DNA from: an uncultured Desulfobacterales bacterium
GTDB taxonomy: Bacteria > Desulfobacterota > Desulfobacteria > Desulfobacterales > UBA11574
Direction of reading: 5' to 3'
NCBI GenBank assembly: GCA_937925895.1
Contig: CALANC010000190.1
Location: 1 to 7,220 of the forward strand
Length of the DNA stretch: 7,220 nucleotides
Of the stretch, positions 1-6,280 are shown in pieces; the stretch's first letter is position 1, and every line of letters begins with the position of its first letter. Position numbers and translations under genes: made by a program. The notes below the pieces were generated by a model that did not search any database, was not told the DNA's origin, and saw only the letters and a list, made by a program, of their open reading frames with translations.

Positions 1-20
1 GTGTGCTTTATTTTATTAAC

Positions 21-42
21 AATTTGTAATACATTACAAATT
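21..42. repeat. Perfect inverted repeat, candidate operator upstream of the DHH gene
   Basis: AATTTGTAAT (21-30) and its exact reverse complement ATTACAAATT (33-42) are separated by two bases. A further TGTAAT half-site lies at 53-58, about 28 bp from the TGTAAT at 25-30. The two-base spacer is too short for an RNA hairpin without breaking inner pairs, and no run of T follows, so a site for a dimeric DNA-binding protein is more likely than a terminator. The protein is unknown. The surroundings are very AT-rich, which raises the chance of a fortuitous palindrome, though ten perfect pairs is long. Confidence 0.5.
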
Positions 43-97
43 ATTTCGAAAATGTAATGGTTTATTCGACATATAAAAACAAACGATATACATTAAT

Positions 98-1087
98 ATG
101 AAACTCTCTGGTGTTGAAAAACTTCGTCGCCTTTATAACCAATTTGCAGGCGATGACAACGTTCTAATCGTGATTAACGCTGATCCAGACGCCATAGCCA
201 GCGCCATGGCGTTTAAAAGATTGTTTTGGCGCAAAGTGGCAAGTGTAACCATATCCCATATCAATACCATTAAACGTCCAGACAATTTGGCGATGATCCG
301 CCTCTTAGGTGCCGGAATCATTCACATCCAAAAAATTGATCAGACACCATACAACAAATTTGTTATGGTCGATTCTCAGCCAGACCATAATGAAGCTTTT
401 GCCGTTTTCACACCGAACGTAATCATAGACCATCATCCTCATACCGATGTCAAGGCACCTTTTATGGACATAAGACCTAAATACGGTGCGACCGCCAGTA
501 TTATGACCGAATATTTGCGAGCAGCCAAGATAAAACCCTCCAAAAAATTGGCTACCGGCCTTTTTTATGCGATAAAAACAGACACAAGTAATTTTGAGCG
601 GCAAACCATAATCGAAGATATCAGAGCATTTCAATTTCTTTACCGTCATGCCAATCTCCACTTAGCACGCAAAATCGAGCAGTCAGAACTTACCCCGGGT
701 TTCTTAAAATATTACAAAAGAGCACTTGAAAACAAACGCATGCGAAAAGGAAGAATCTTTGCCTATCTCGGCCCGGTAGTTAATCCGGATATTTGTGTGC
801 TTATCGCAGATTTTTTTATGAGGGTCCATTCAGTTAATTGGAGCATAGTTTCTGGTTTATATGATAAAAAACTGATCCTTGTGTTCAGAAATGACGGCCT
901 GCGCAAAAATGCCGGCAATGTAGCCAAGCACGGTTTTGGTTCTCTTGGCTCTGCTGGAGGGCATAAAAGCATGGCACGAGCTGAAATACCTTTTACCAAT
1001 CTACATGAAATAATAGATTATAAAGATGATACAAAACTTTTAAATTGGATTATCGATAAAATTGAAAAGGGAGCCGGGAAAAAGTAA
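98..1087 (+). CDS. DHH/DHHA1 family phosphoesterase (NrnA/RecJ-like)
   Basis: This is a 329-residue, probably cytoplasmic, metal-dependent phosphoesterase of the DHH superfamily, whose NrnA-like members cleave short oligoribonucleotides and remove the 3'-phosphate from pAp. In order along the protein are motif I NADPDAIASA (27-36), motif II VDSQ with Asp92, the signature DHH at 111-113 followed by PHT, motif IV KTDTSNF with Asp162, and a C-terminal DHHA1 domain ending in the glycine-rich GSLGSAGGHK (281-290). Length suits the NrnA group (roughly 310-340). Motif I is unusual: the His of the common H-x-NPDGD form is replaced, leaving only the two Asp (29 and 31), so the exact substrate is uncertain. 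The ATG at 98 has no clear Shine-Dalgarno sequence; the leader is almost entirely A/T. No alternative upstream start is evident in the window. It probably heads the operon-like run that continues with the MBL gene 49 bp downstream. Family call is firm; the substrate is inference. Confidence 0.9.
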   Translation: MKLSGVEKLRRLYNQFAGDDNVLIVINADPDAIASAMAFKRLFWRKVASVTISHINTIKRPDNLAMIRLLGAGIIHIQKIDQTPYNKFVMVDSQPDHNEAFAVFTPNVIIDHHPHTDVKAPFMDIRPKYGATASIMTEYLRAAKIKPSKKLATGLFYAIKTDTSNFERQTIIEDIRAFQFLYRHANLHLARKIEQSELTPGFLKYYKRALENKRMRKGRIFAYLGPVVNPDICVLIADFFMRVHSVNWSIVSGLYDKKLILVFRNDGLRKNAGNVAKHGFGSLGSAGGHKSMARAEIPFTNLHEIIDYKDDTKLLNWIIDKIEKGAGKK

Positions 1088-1136
1088 CTTAAATGCTTAC
1101 CAAGTGATCCATACAAACCTTTTGAGACCATAAACC

Positions 1137-1922
1137 ATGACTTCTGAAAATACGGAAATATCCTTAACCATCCTTGGCTCGGGGACATGTGTTCCTTCTT
1201 TACGACGGAGTTCTTGTTCCGTTCTCATGAAATTAAAAGAGAACACCCTGTTGTTTGATACCGGAGCCGGAACCATGAGAAGGCTTCTGGAAGCCGGATT
1301 TGAAATTTTCGACGTTTCATTTATTTTTTACAGCCATTTTCATCCTGACCACACCGGAGAATTGGTTTCATTCTTGTTCTCAAACAAATACCCCGATGGA
1401 ACCAGACGACAAATTCCAATTACCTTTGTAGCCGGAAAAGGATTTTTGTCATTTTATGAAAAGCTTAAACTGGCATATGGTTCCTGGATCGAGCTTGATC
1501 CAGATCTACTAAACATCCTAGAGCTTGAAAACAATGCCTATGATACCAGAGTGTTTGATGATTTTACCGTGGAATCTCTTCCTGTTGCTCACAACGATGA
1601 GAGTATCGCCTACAAAATTACCAGCACCGGTGGAAAATCAATCGTCTATTCGGGTGATACCGATTTTTCTGAAAACCTGGTTACACTTTCCAAGGATGTA
1701 GATCTTTTAATTTGCGAAGCAGCACTTCCCGACAATTTGAAGGTAAAAGGACATCTTACACCATCTTTGGCAGGTGAGATTTCAAAACAAGCCAACGTCG
1801 GCAAATTGGTTTTAACCCACTTTTATCCTGAATGTGACCATGTAGACATCGAAAATGAATGTCGAAAAACCTACGATGGCCCTTTGATCCTGGCTGAAGA
1901 TCTTATGAAAATAGAACTATGA
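1137..1922 (+). CDS. MBL-fold metallo-hydrolase, RNase Z-like
   Basis: This 261-residue protein has a complete metallo-beta-lactamase fold signature of the RNase Z-like branch. The N-terminal strand LTILGSGTCVPS (10-21) and LFDTGAGT (39-46) lead to the metal motif HFHPDH (His67, His69, Asp71, His72). His152 (VAHNDES), the bridging Asp174 in SGDTD, and His228 in LTHF complete a two-metal site. KGHLTP with His206 matches the conserved catalytic GHST-type motif of tRNase Z. It is shorter than standard bacterial RNase Z (about 300-310), and I see no obvious glycine/proline-rich flexible tRNA-binding arm, so tRNA 3'-end processing is not assured; another phosphodiester or cyclic-nucleotide substrate is possible. 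No signal peptide is visible. The start is the ATG at 1137, with only a weak purine stretch (TGAGA near 1123-1127) before it. Its stop overlaps the next gene's start by 4 nt (ATGA), which suggests translational coupling with the siroheme gene, although no functional link is known. Confidence 0.88.
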   Translation: MTSENTEISLTILGSGTCVPSLRRSSCSVLMKLKENTLLFDTGAGTMRRLLEAGFEIFDVSFIFYSHFHPDHTGELVSFLFSNKYPDGTRRQIPITFVAGKGFLSFYEKLKLAYGSWIELDPDLLNILELENNAYDTRVFDDFTVESLPVAHNDESIAYKITSTGGKSIVYSGDTDFSENLVTLSKDVDLLICEAALPDNLKVKGHLTPSLAGEISKQANVGKLVLTHFYPECDHVDIENECRKTYDGPLILAEDLMKIEL

Positions 1923-2584
1923 GATACTACCCCATATACCTGGATATAAAGAATCGCCACTGTTTGGTCGTTGGAGGCGGTTCAGTTGGAACACGCAAAG
2001 TAATGACATTGCTTGAATGTGGTGCAGCGGTAGCCGTTGTTAGCCCGGCTATTACCCGTCAGCTGCGTGAACTTGCCAATAATGACGTGATCACATTAAC
2101 TCAAAGACCATTTCAAAACTCTGATCTTAAAGGGAATTTTCTCGTGATCGGTGCAACTGACGATCGAGAACTAAACCTACAGATACATGCCGAGGCGGAA
2201 CGCTTGGGCTTGCTGTGCAACATCGCAGATCATCCTGATGCAAGTAATTTTATTCTTCCATCCATAGTGAGCAGGGGAGATCTGTCGATCGCCATATCTA
2301 CTTCAGGAAATAGTCCTGCATTCGCAAAAAAACTTAGAAAAAATCTTGAAAAGCAATTCGGAGATGAATATGCGACATTTCTTACCTTAATGGGAAATGT
2401 TCGTAAAAAACTACTGGCTCAAAATCACGAACCAGAAGGTCACAAAAAGCTCTTTGAACAACTAATCAACACGGAAATTATTAAAAAGATCAAAAACCAT
2501 GAAGAGGAAGATATAAATAAAACGCTTCTTGAGATTCTGGGCGATGGATATGTATACGAGGAGTTGATGCAAGCGGAGGGTTAA
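1919..2584 (+). CDS. sirC: Precorrin-2 dehydrogenase / sirohydrochlorin ferrochelatase (CysG N-terminal type)
   Basis: The protein (221 residues) oxidises precorrin-2 to sirohydrochlorin with NAD+, and in some relatives also inserts iron to give siroheme, the cofactor of sulfite and nitrite reductases. The N-terminus MRYYPIYLDI is typical of the family, followed by a Rossmann NAD-binding loop GGGSVGTRK (19-27). NIADHPDASNFILPS (101-115) carries Asp104, which aligns with the catalytic Asp104 of E. coli CysG. ISTSGNSPAFAKKLRKNLE (126-144) is the conserved substrate-pocket segment; Thr128 stands where CysG has Ser128, a common substitution in stand-alone enzymes. A charged, helical C-terminal region follows (about 145-221). 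There is no uroporphyrinogen methyltransferase domain, so it is the stand-alone form. Related Desulfovibrio enzymes have been reported to act only as dehydrogenases with a separate chelatase, so the chelatase step here is unproven. It starts inside the stop of the MBL gene (4-nt overlap) and ends directly against ccsA. Confidence 0.93.
   Translation: MRYYPIYLDIKNRHCLVVGGGSVGTRKVMTLLECGAAVAVVSPAITRQLRELANNDVITLTQRPFQNSDLKGNFLVIGATDDRELNLQIHAEAERLGLLCNIADHPDASNFILPSIVSRGDLSIAISTSGNSPAFAKKLRKNLEKQFGDEYATFLTLMGNVRKKLLAQNHEPEGHKKLFEQLINTEIIKKIKNHEEEDINKTLLEILGDGYVYEELMQAEG
2575..2580 (+). promoter_or_regulatory. Strong Shine-Dalgarno for ccsA, fixing its GTG start
   Basis: GGAGGG lies in the last codons of the siroheme gene, four to five bases before the GTG at 2585. 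It is the best ribosome binding site in the window and supports GTG 2585 over the internal ATG at 2621, which would remove most of the first membrane helix. Confidence 0.7.
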
Positions 2585-3406
2585 GTGAAAATAATTATTA
2601 ATATAACTATTTTCTTTTACATGCTGAGCACGACGGGCTATATAGCCTACCTTTTTATGCAGAAAGATCTTCTTCAACGAATGGCATTCTATGTGCTGCT
2701 TGCCGGTTTTTTATCTCATTCAGCGATTATCTTTTATGATTTTTTGCAATCAGGCAGCTTCCCGATTCACAATCTTTCCGAAACGCTCTCCATAGCAGGA
2801 TGGGCTATTGCCAGCGTTTTTTTAATTTTACAGTATAAGTTTAATCTGAAGATTCTCGGTATTTATGCCGCCCCGCTTATTACCCTTGTCATGGTGATTG
2901 CCTCCCAACTACCTAAAGAGCCTGTAGAGGTGGGCAACCTATTCGACAGCTTCTGGCTTATTTTCCACATAATTACTATCTTTATCGGAGAGGGATCATT
3001 TGCTCTGGCTTGTGGTGTAGGCCTTTTGTATCTTGTCCAGGAGCATGCGATCAAATCCAAACGTCACGGCTTTTTCTTCAGGCGTTTGCCGTCGTTGGAT
3101 CTGCTCGACAATACAGGTTATGTATGCATCATAACAGGGTTTACCATGCTCACTTTGGGACTTATCTCAGGTTTCGTCTATGCAAAATCGGTCTGGGGAA
3201 GGTTCTGGAGTTGGGACCCAAAAGAGGTTTGGTCCGGAATAACCTGGCTTTTGTATGCAGCCATACTTCATCAACGTCTTACCACAGGATGGCGTGGGCG
3301 CAGGGCGGCAATAATGGCAATTGTTGGTTTTGCCGTCATTTTATTCACTTTTTTTGGTGTCAACTTCCTTTTAGAGGGACATCACGGCTCGTTTACCAAG
3401 ATCTAA
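2585..3406 (+). CDS. ccsA: Cytochrome c biogenesis protein CcsA (CcsB/HemX-like), System II
   Basis: This is a 273-residue inner-membrane protein with about eight hydrophobic helices (roughly 4-24, 32-53, 66-83, 88-107, 124-152, 177-200, 216-231, 241-262). It carries the tryptophan-rich heme-handling WWD signature WGRFWSWDPKEVWSGITW (204-221). The histidines known to bind heme in CcsBA-type proteins are all recognisable by position: His128 (FWLIFH) before the WWD segment, His229 (AAILHQR) just after it, and His267 in the C-terminal GVNFLLEGHHGSF. This argues for a working heme exporter/holocytochrome c synthase subunit that presents heme to apocytochromes on the periplasmic side with a CcsB/ResB partner. 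No such partner is in the window. Naming in databases is inconsistent: the same protein may appear as CcsA, CcsB or ResC. HemX, which sits beside hemA in Bacillus and affects HemA levels, is a relative, so a role in controlling HemA is an alternative. The GTG start immediately follows the stop of the siroheme gene. Confidence 0.92.
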   Translation: MKIIINITIFFYMLSTTGYIAYLFMQKDLLQRMAFYVLLAGFLSHSAIIFYDFLQSGSFPIHNLSETLSIAGWAIASVFLILQYKFNLKILGIYAAPLITLVMVIASQLPKEPVEVGNLFDSFWLIFHIITIFIGEGSFALACGVGLLYLVQEHAIKSKRHGFFFRRLPSLDLLDNTGYVCIITGFTMLTLGLISGFVYAKSVWGRFWSWDPKEVWSGITWLLYAAILHQRLTTGWRGRRAAIMAIVGFAVILFTFFGVNFLLEGHHGSFTKI

Positions 3407-3468
3407 ACACGAGTGGAAATTGGGAAAATTGTCTCATAGAAATCGATTTTCCTGATCCATTAAGAACA

Positions 3469-4737
3469 ATGTTAGATATTATATTATTGGGATTAAACCA
3501 TAAAACAGCACCGATAGAACTTAGAGAATGCATAGCATTTTCAAAAGAAGAGACTGACGCTGCCCTTAAAACTTTTAAAAAAGCTCCTGCCATCAACGAG
3601 GTAGTGCTTTTATCAACCTGTAACCGTGTAGAAATTTTAATGGCAACCCAGGACAAATCTGATGCGGTGAATACGGCCAAAACGTTTCTTTCCGAACTAA
3701 AGACATTGCCTGTGGCGGATTTTGAAAAGGCACTATACATTCATGAAGGTGATGAAGCTGTCCGCCATATCTTCAGAGTTGCTTCCAGTCTGGATTCCAT
3801 GATCGTAGGAGAACCCCAGATTCTCGGTCAGATGAAAGAGGCCTATCATGCTGCAACAACAAATAAAACATCCGGTGTTCTCCTGAACAGGTTGTTACAC
3901 CGCACCTTTTTCGTAGCGAAACGTATAAGAAGCGAAACCGGAATTGGAGATCATGCCGTTTCTATAAGCTATGCAGCCATCGAACTTGGCCGAAAAATTT
4001 TCGGCACTCTCGAAGGAAAAAAGGTTCTTCTTATTGGAGCCGGAGAAATGGCTGAACTCTCTGTAGAACACCTGATAAGAAACAAAGTCCAAGATATTTT
4101 TGTCGCCAATCGGACGTTTGAACGAGGCGTTGAGCTTGCCAAGCAGTTTAAAGGCAAAGCCGTCCGTTTTGAGGAGATCGTTGAGTGCCTGCGACATGTT
4201 GATATCATTATCAGCTCAACCGGTTTTTCCGGTTTTGTTGTTAATCGAGATCAGGTCAAAGGAGTGATGCGCTCACGGCGAAATCGCCCCCTTTTTTTCA
4301 TCGACATTGCCGTGCCGCGGGATATCGATCCACAAATTAATCGCCTCAACAATGCCTACATTTATGACATAGACGATTTAAAAGGAGTAATTGACGATAA
4401 TATTCAAAATCGACAACAAGAAGCAATCAAAGGAGAAAGAATTGTCGATGAAGCGGTGATCCATTTCCGTAAGTGGTACGAAAACATGGAAGTGGTTCCG
4501 ACTATCGTTGCCTTGAGAAACAAAATAGACAACATTGCCAAAGCGGAAATAAAAAAAACGCTGCAATCCCTGAACCACCTAACTTTAGATGACGATCAGG
4601 CCATTAACAAGCTGGTAAATTCAATGATAAATAAGATCTTACACGACCCCTCGCTTTTATTAAAAGGCGATGGATTTCATGAAGATAAATCTGTATATAT
4701 CGATATAACACGAAAACTGTTTAAGCTTGACGAATAA
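3469..4737 (+). CDS. hemA: Glutamyl-tRNA reductase
   Basis: HemA (422 residues) reduces glutamyl-tRNA(Glu) with NADPH to glutamate-1-semialdehyde, the first committed step of the C5 tetrapyrrole pathway in the cytoplasm. The N-terminus LLGLNHKTAPIELRE (6-20) is diagnostic. The catalytic Cys51 lies in STCNR (49-53), and His100 in VRHIFRVASSLDSM matches the conserved active-site His. The family signature IVGEPQILGQMKEAY spans 112-126. The NADPH-binding GAGEM is at 190-194, and the helical dimerisation domain occupies about 320-422. Length is normal. The reading frame stays open far upstream inside ccsA, but family alignment puts the start at ATG 3469, and no in-frame ATG, GTG or TTG occurs between the ccsA stop and that codon. 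The Shine-Dalgarno is weak (AAGAA at 3462-3466), so coupling to ccsA or modest translation is possible. A 62-bp gap separates it from ccsA. The usual followers hemC and hemD/cobA are absent; fabD comes next. Confidence 0.96.
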   Translation: MLDIILLGLNHKTAPIELRECIAFSKEETDAALKTFKKAPAINEVVLLSTCNRVEILMATQDKSDAVNTAKTFLSELKTLPVADFEKALYIHEGDEAVRHIFRVASSLDSMIVGEPQILGQMKEAYHAATTNKTSGVLLNRLLHRTFFVAKRIRSETGIGDHAVSISYAAIELGRKIFGTLEGKKVLLIGAGEMAELSVEHLIRNKVQDIFVANRTFERGVELAKQFKGKAVRFEEIVECLRHVDIIISSTGFSGFVVNRDQVKGVMRSRRNRPLFFIDIAVPRDIDPQINRLNNAYIYDIDDLKGVIDDNIQNRQQEAIKGERIVDEAVIHFRKWYENMEVVPTIVALRNKIDNIAKAEIKKTLQSLNHLTLDDDQAINKLVNSMINKILHDPSLLLKGDGFHEDKSVYIDITRKLFKLDE

Positions 4738-4754
4738 TACCCGTATAATAACTG
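4727..4754 (+). promoter_or_regulatory. Possible sigma-70-type promoter elements before fabD
   Basis: TTGACG (4727-4732, five of six matches to a -35 box) overlaps the end of hemA, and a perfect TATAAT is present at 4744-4749. The spacing between these two is only 11 bp, too short for a standard promoter; a 16-bp spacing would put a poor TAACTG in the -10 position. The elements may therefore be accidental in AT-rich DNA. If active, a start near 4755-4760 would give a leader of about 55 nt. Confidence 0.22.
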
Positions 4755-4800
4755 AATCTTGAACGATTCTGATAAAAAAAATTCTTTGTGACTACATACT

Positions 4801-4807
4801 GAAGGGA
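4801..4807 (+). promoter_or_regulatory. Shine-Dalgarno for fabD
   Basis: GAAGGGA ends seven bases before the GTG at 4815. It supports this GTG as the start, together with the family-typical N-terminus KKTAFLFPGQGSQ. Confidence 0.5.
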
Positions 4808-4814
4808 TCTGAAA

Positions 4815-5753
4815 GTGAAAAAAACAGCATTTCTTTTCCCCGGCCAGGGTTCACAGTACGTCGGTATGGGTTCAGATCTGTATCAGGAATACGACGAGGT
4901 TAGAGAGCTTTTCGACATGGTCGAAGAAATTGCACGAATAAACATATCAAAGCTCTGCTTTAAAGGTCCCCTCGAAGATCTGACAGAAACAGTGAATCTG
5001 CAACCAGCAATCACAGCAGTTAATTTGGCCTGCTTTACTGCAATCCATAAGGAAGGTACACACTTCGATATAACCGCGGGACATAGTCTCGGAGAATACA
5101 GTGCCATGAATGCATCAGGTGTTGTCTCAAAAGAAGATACCTTTAAACTGGTATTTAAAAGAGGAGAATTGATGCATCGGGAATCTACTCAACACAAGGG
5201 TGCCATGCAAGCCATCATCGGACTCCCCATAGATACTGTTAAAGAGCTCGTCACCGATGTTAAAAAGGAAGGTGTCGTGTCGGTAGCAAATCACAACGCT
5301 GAAAAGCAAATTGTCATAACCGGTGCCCCTGATCCGGTTAAAAAGGTTTCGGTGCTTGCCAAATCTCACGGTGCAAAAGCAATCCCCTTGAAAGTTAGTG
5401 GCGCCTGGCACAGTGAGTTAATAAAAGCGGCTCAGGAGGAATTTAGTTCTTTTATTGATGAGATTCATTTTAATACACCTGACCGTCAGGTGATTTCTAA
5501 TGTAACTGCTGAATTTGTCGAGGATGTTGACGAAATAAAATCTTTGCTGGTCAAACAGCTTTGCAGCCCCGTAAAATGGTACGACTCCATGCGCAAACTT
5601 ATGTCAGAACATATTGAAATTTTTGTAGAAATTGGTCCTGGCAAGGTTCTGACCGGATTATTAAAAAAGATAATGCCAAAAGACTACCCTGGTAAACTTT
5701 ATAATGTTAATGACCTGAAAAGTTTAGAGCGGTTTTTTAATGAAACATCTTGA
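4815..5753 (+). CDS. fabD: Malonyl-CoA:ACP transacylase
   Basis: FabD (312 residues) moves malonyl from CoA to acyl carrier protein, supplying the extender unit for type II fatty-acid synthesis in the cytoplasm. The active-site nucleophile is Ser91 in the GHSLGE elbow (89-94), with the catalytic partner His199 in SGAWHSE. Gln11 in FPGQGSQ (8-14), Arg116 and Gln248 (LVKQLCSPVKW) match the oxyanion-hole, malonate-carboxylate and Gln positions of E. coli FabD (Gln11, Arg117, Gln250). The C-terminal EIGPGKVLTGL (272-282) is also conserved. Arg116 makes malonyl rather than acetyl the expected substrate. Length is typical and the protein is complete. It is not accompanied by fabH, fabG, acpP or fabF, its common neighbours; it sits alone between hemA and dksA. 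With 77 bp upstream and 157 bp downstream it may be its own unit or a distal gene of the hemA run. The start is GTG. Confidence 0.96.
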   Translation: MKKTAFLFPGQGSQYVGMGSDLYQEYDEVRELFDMVEEIARINISKLCFKGPLEDLTETVNLQPAITAVNLACFTAIHKEGTHFDITAGHSLGEYSAMNASGVVSKEDTFKLVFKRGELMHRESTQHKGAMQAIIGLPIDTVKELVTDVKKEGVVSVANHNAEKQIVITGAPDPVKKVSVLAKSHGAKAIPLKVSGAWHSELIKAAQEEFSSFIDEIHFNTPDRQVISNVTAEFVEDVDEIKSLLVKQLCSPVKWYDSMRKLMSEHIEIFVEIGPGKVLTGLLKKIMPKDYPGKLYNVNDLKSLERFFNETS

Positions 5754-5795
5754 GAATGTAAGGTTGTATTATTTGGCTTGTGCGAACCGATATAT

Positions 5796-5816
5796 TTTTC
5801 AAAAACAACTTGAAAA
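5796..5816. repeat. Inverted repeat overlapping the likely dksA promoter
   Basis: TTTTCAA (5796-5802) and TTGAAAA (5810-5816) form a perfect 7-bp inverted repeat with a 7-bp spacer. The right arm contains the candidate -35 box of the dksA promoter. A further TTTTCAAAA, identical to 5796-5804, occurs at 5864-5872. The arrangement would suit an operator, but the A/T-rich arms could also arise by chance. Confidence 0.35.
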
Positions 5817-5837
5817 GTCCATTTTCTGCTTTACATT
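5810..5837 (+). promoter_or_regulatory. Candidate sigma-70-type promoter for dksA and the PHP gene
   Basis: TTGAAA (5810-5815, five of six) and TACATT (5832-5837, four of six) are separated by 16 bp. Transcription would begin near 5843-5845 and give a leader of about 66-68 nt. The location in the longest intergenic gap of the window, ahead of a gene expected to have its own control, supports the call. Confidence 0.4.
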
Positions 5838-5899
5838 GAACATCTCATGAGGTATGAGTAACCTTTTCAAAATTCCAGTAGGGAAATTTTATCGTTTTT

Positions 5900-5903
5900 A
5901 GGG
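5900..5903 (+). promoter_or_regulatory. Shine-Dalgarno for dksA
   Basis: AGGG lies seven bases before the ATG at 5911, a weak but well-placed ribosome binding site. Confidence 0.4.
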
Positions 5904-5910
5904 CCTTATT

Positions 5911-6273
5911 ATGAAAAAGAAAGATATAGAATATTTTAAAGAGCTTCTGAACAACCGGTTGGTAGAACTTTTATCGCATGCAGATGATACCGTCTCGGGC
6001 ATGACGGCTCAGAAAGAGAATTTTCCAGACCCGACAGATCGGGCATCTCTGGAGGCGGACCGGAATTTTATGCTGAGAATACGTGACAGAGAGAATAAAC
6101 TTATCAAAAAAATTAAAAAGGCCCTTGAACGTATTGACAAAAATACCTTTGGAATTTGCGAAAAGTGCGGTGAAAATATCGGACCTGAGCGTCTTAAAGC
6201 AAGACCCGTTACTACGCAATGCATTGAATGCAAAACCAAAGAAGAGGCTCTCGAGAAAGCCCTTGGAATATAA
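5911..6273 (+). CDS. dksA: DksA/TraR family RNA polymerase-binding transcription factor (short form)
   Basis: DksA (120 residues) inserts a coiled coil into the RNA polymerase secondary channel and, with ppGpp, changes transcription from rRNA and biosynthetic promoters. The acidic coil tip is present as FPDPTDRAS (38-46), with Asp40 and Asp43 matching Asp71 and Asp74 of E. coli DksA and Ala45 completing the DxxDxA motif. The second coil helix (about 47-75) contains RIRDRENKLIKKIKKAL, very close to E. coli. A C4 zinc finger uses Cys83, Cys86, Cys104 and Cys107, enclosing IGPERLKARP. Compared with the 151-residue E. coli protein it lacks about 30 residues at the N-terminus; such short forms occur in many non-gamma proteobacteria. 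The ATG start is supported by AGGG seven bases upstream. The TraR-like alternative (about 70 residues, no full coil) is excluded by the complete coil. The PHP gene follows after 7 nt and is probably co-transcribed. Confidence 0.93.
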   Translation: MKKKDIEYFKELLNNRLVELLSHADDTVSGMTAQKENFPDPTDRASLEADRNFMLRIRDRENKLIKKIKKALERIDKNTFGICEKCGENIGPERLKARPVTTQCIECKTKEEALEKALGI

Positions 6274-6280
6274 ATAACAT

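Noticed and set aside
3440..3449. Ten-base palindrome AAATCGATTT between ccsA and hemA
   Set aside because: Short and AT-rich, with no second copy or promoter nearby; not distinguishable from chance.
3010..3468. In-frame open extension upstream of hemA, adding 153 codons inside ccsA
   Set aside because: It is a different frame of a clearly real membrane protein, its translation shows no HemA similarity, and HemA family proteins begin at the LDIILLGLNHKTAP segment.
4754..4787. Small hairpin GAATC-N6-GATTC after hemA followed by an A-rich run
   Set aside because: Only five base pairs, and the run after it is A on the + strand; on the - strand the T run would precede the stem. Not a terminator.
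5773..5800. Imperfect hairpin around TTGGCTTGTGCGAACC followed by TATATTTTTC after fabD
   Set aside because: The stem has a C-A mismatch, G-U pairs and few G-C pairs; too weak to call a terminator, though the T-rich tail makes it the best candidate in the window.
5854..5901. Possible 15-codon leader ORF (MSNLFKIPVGKFYRF) just before dksA
   Set aside because: No properly spaced ribosome binding site (GAGG ends one base before the ATG), no attenuator-like codon run, and the length is expected by chance.
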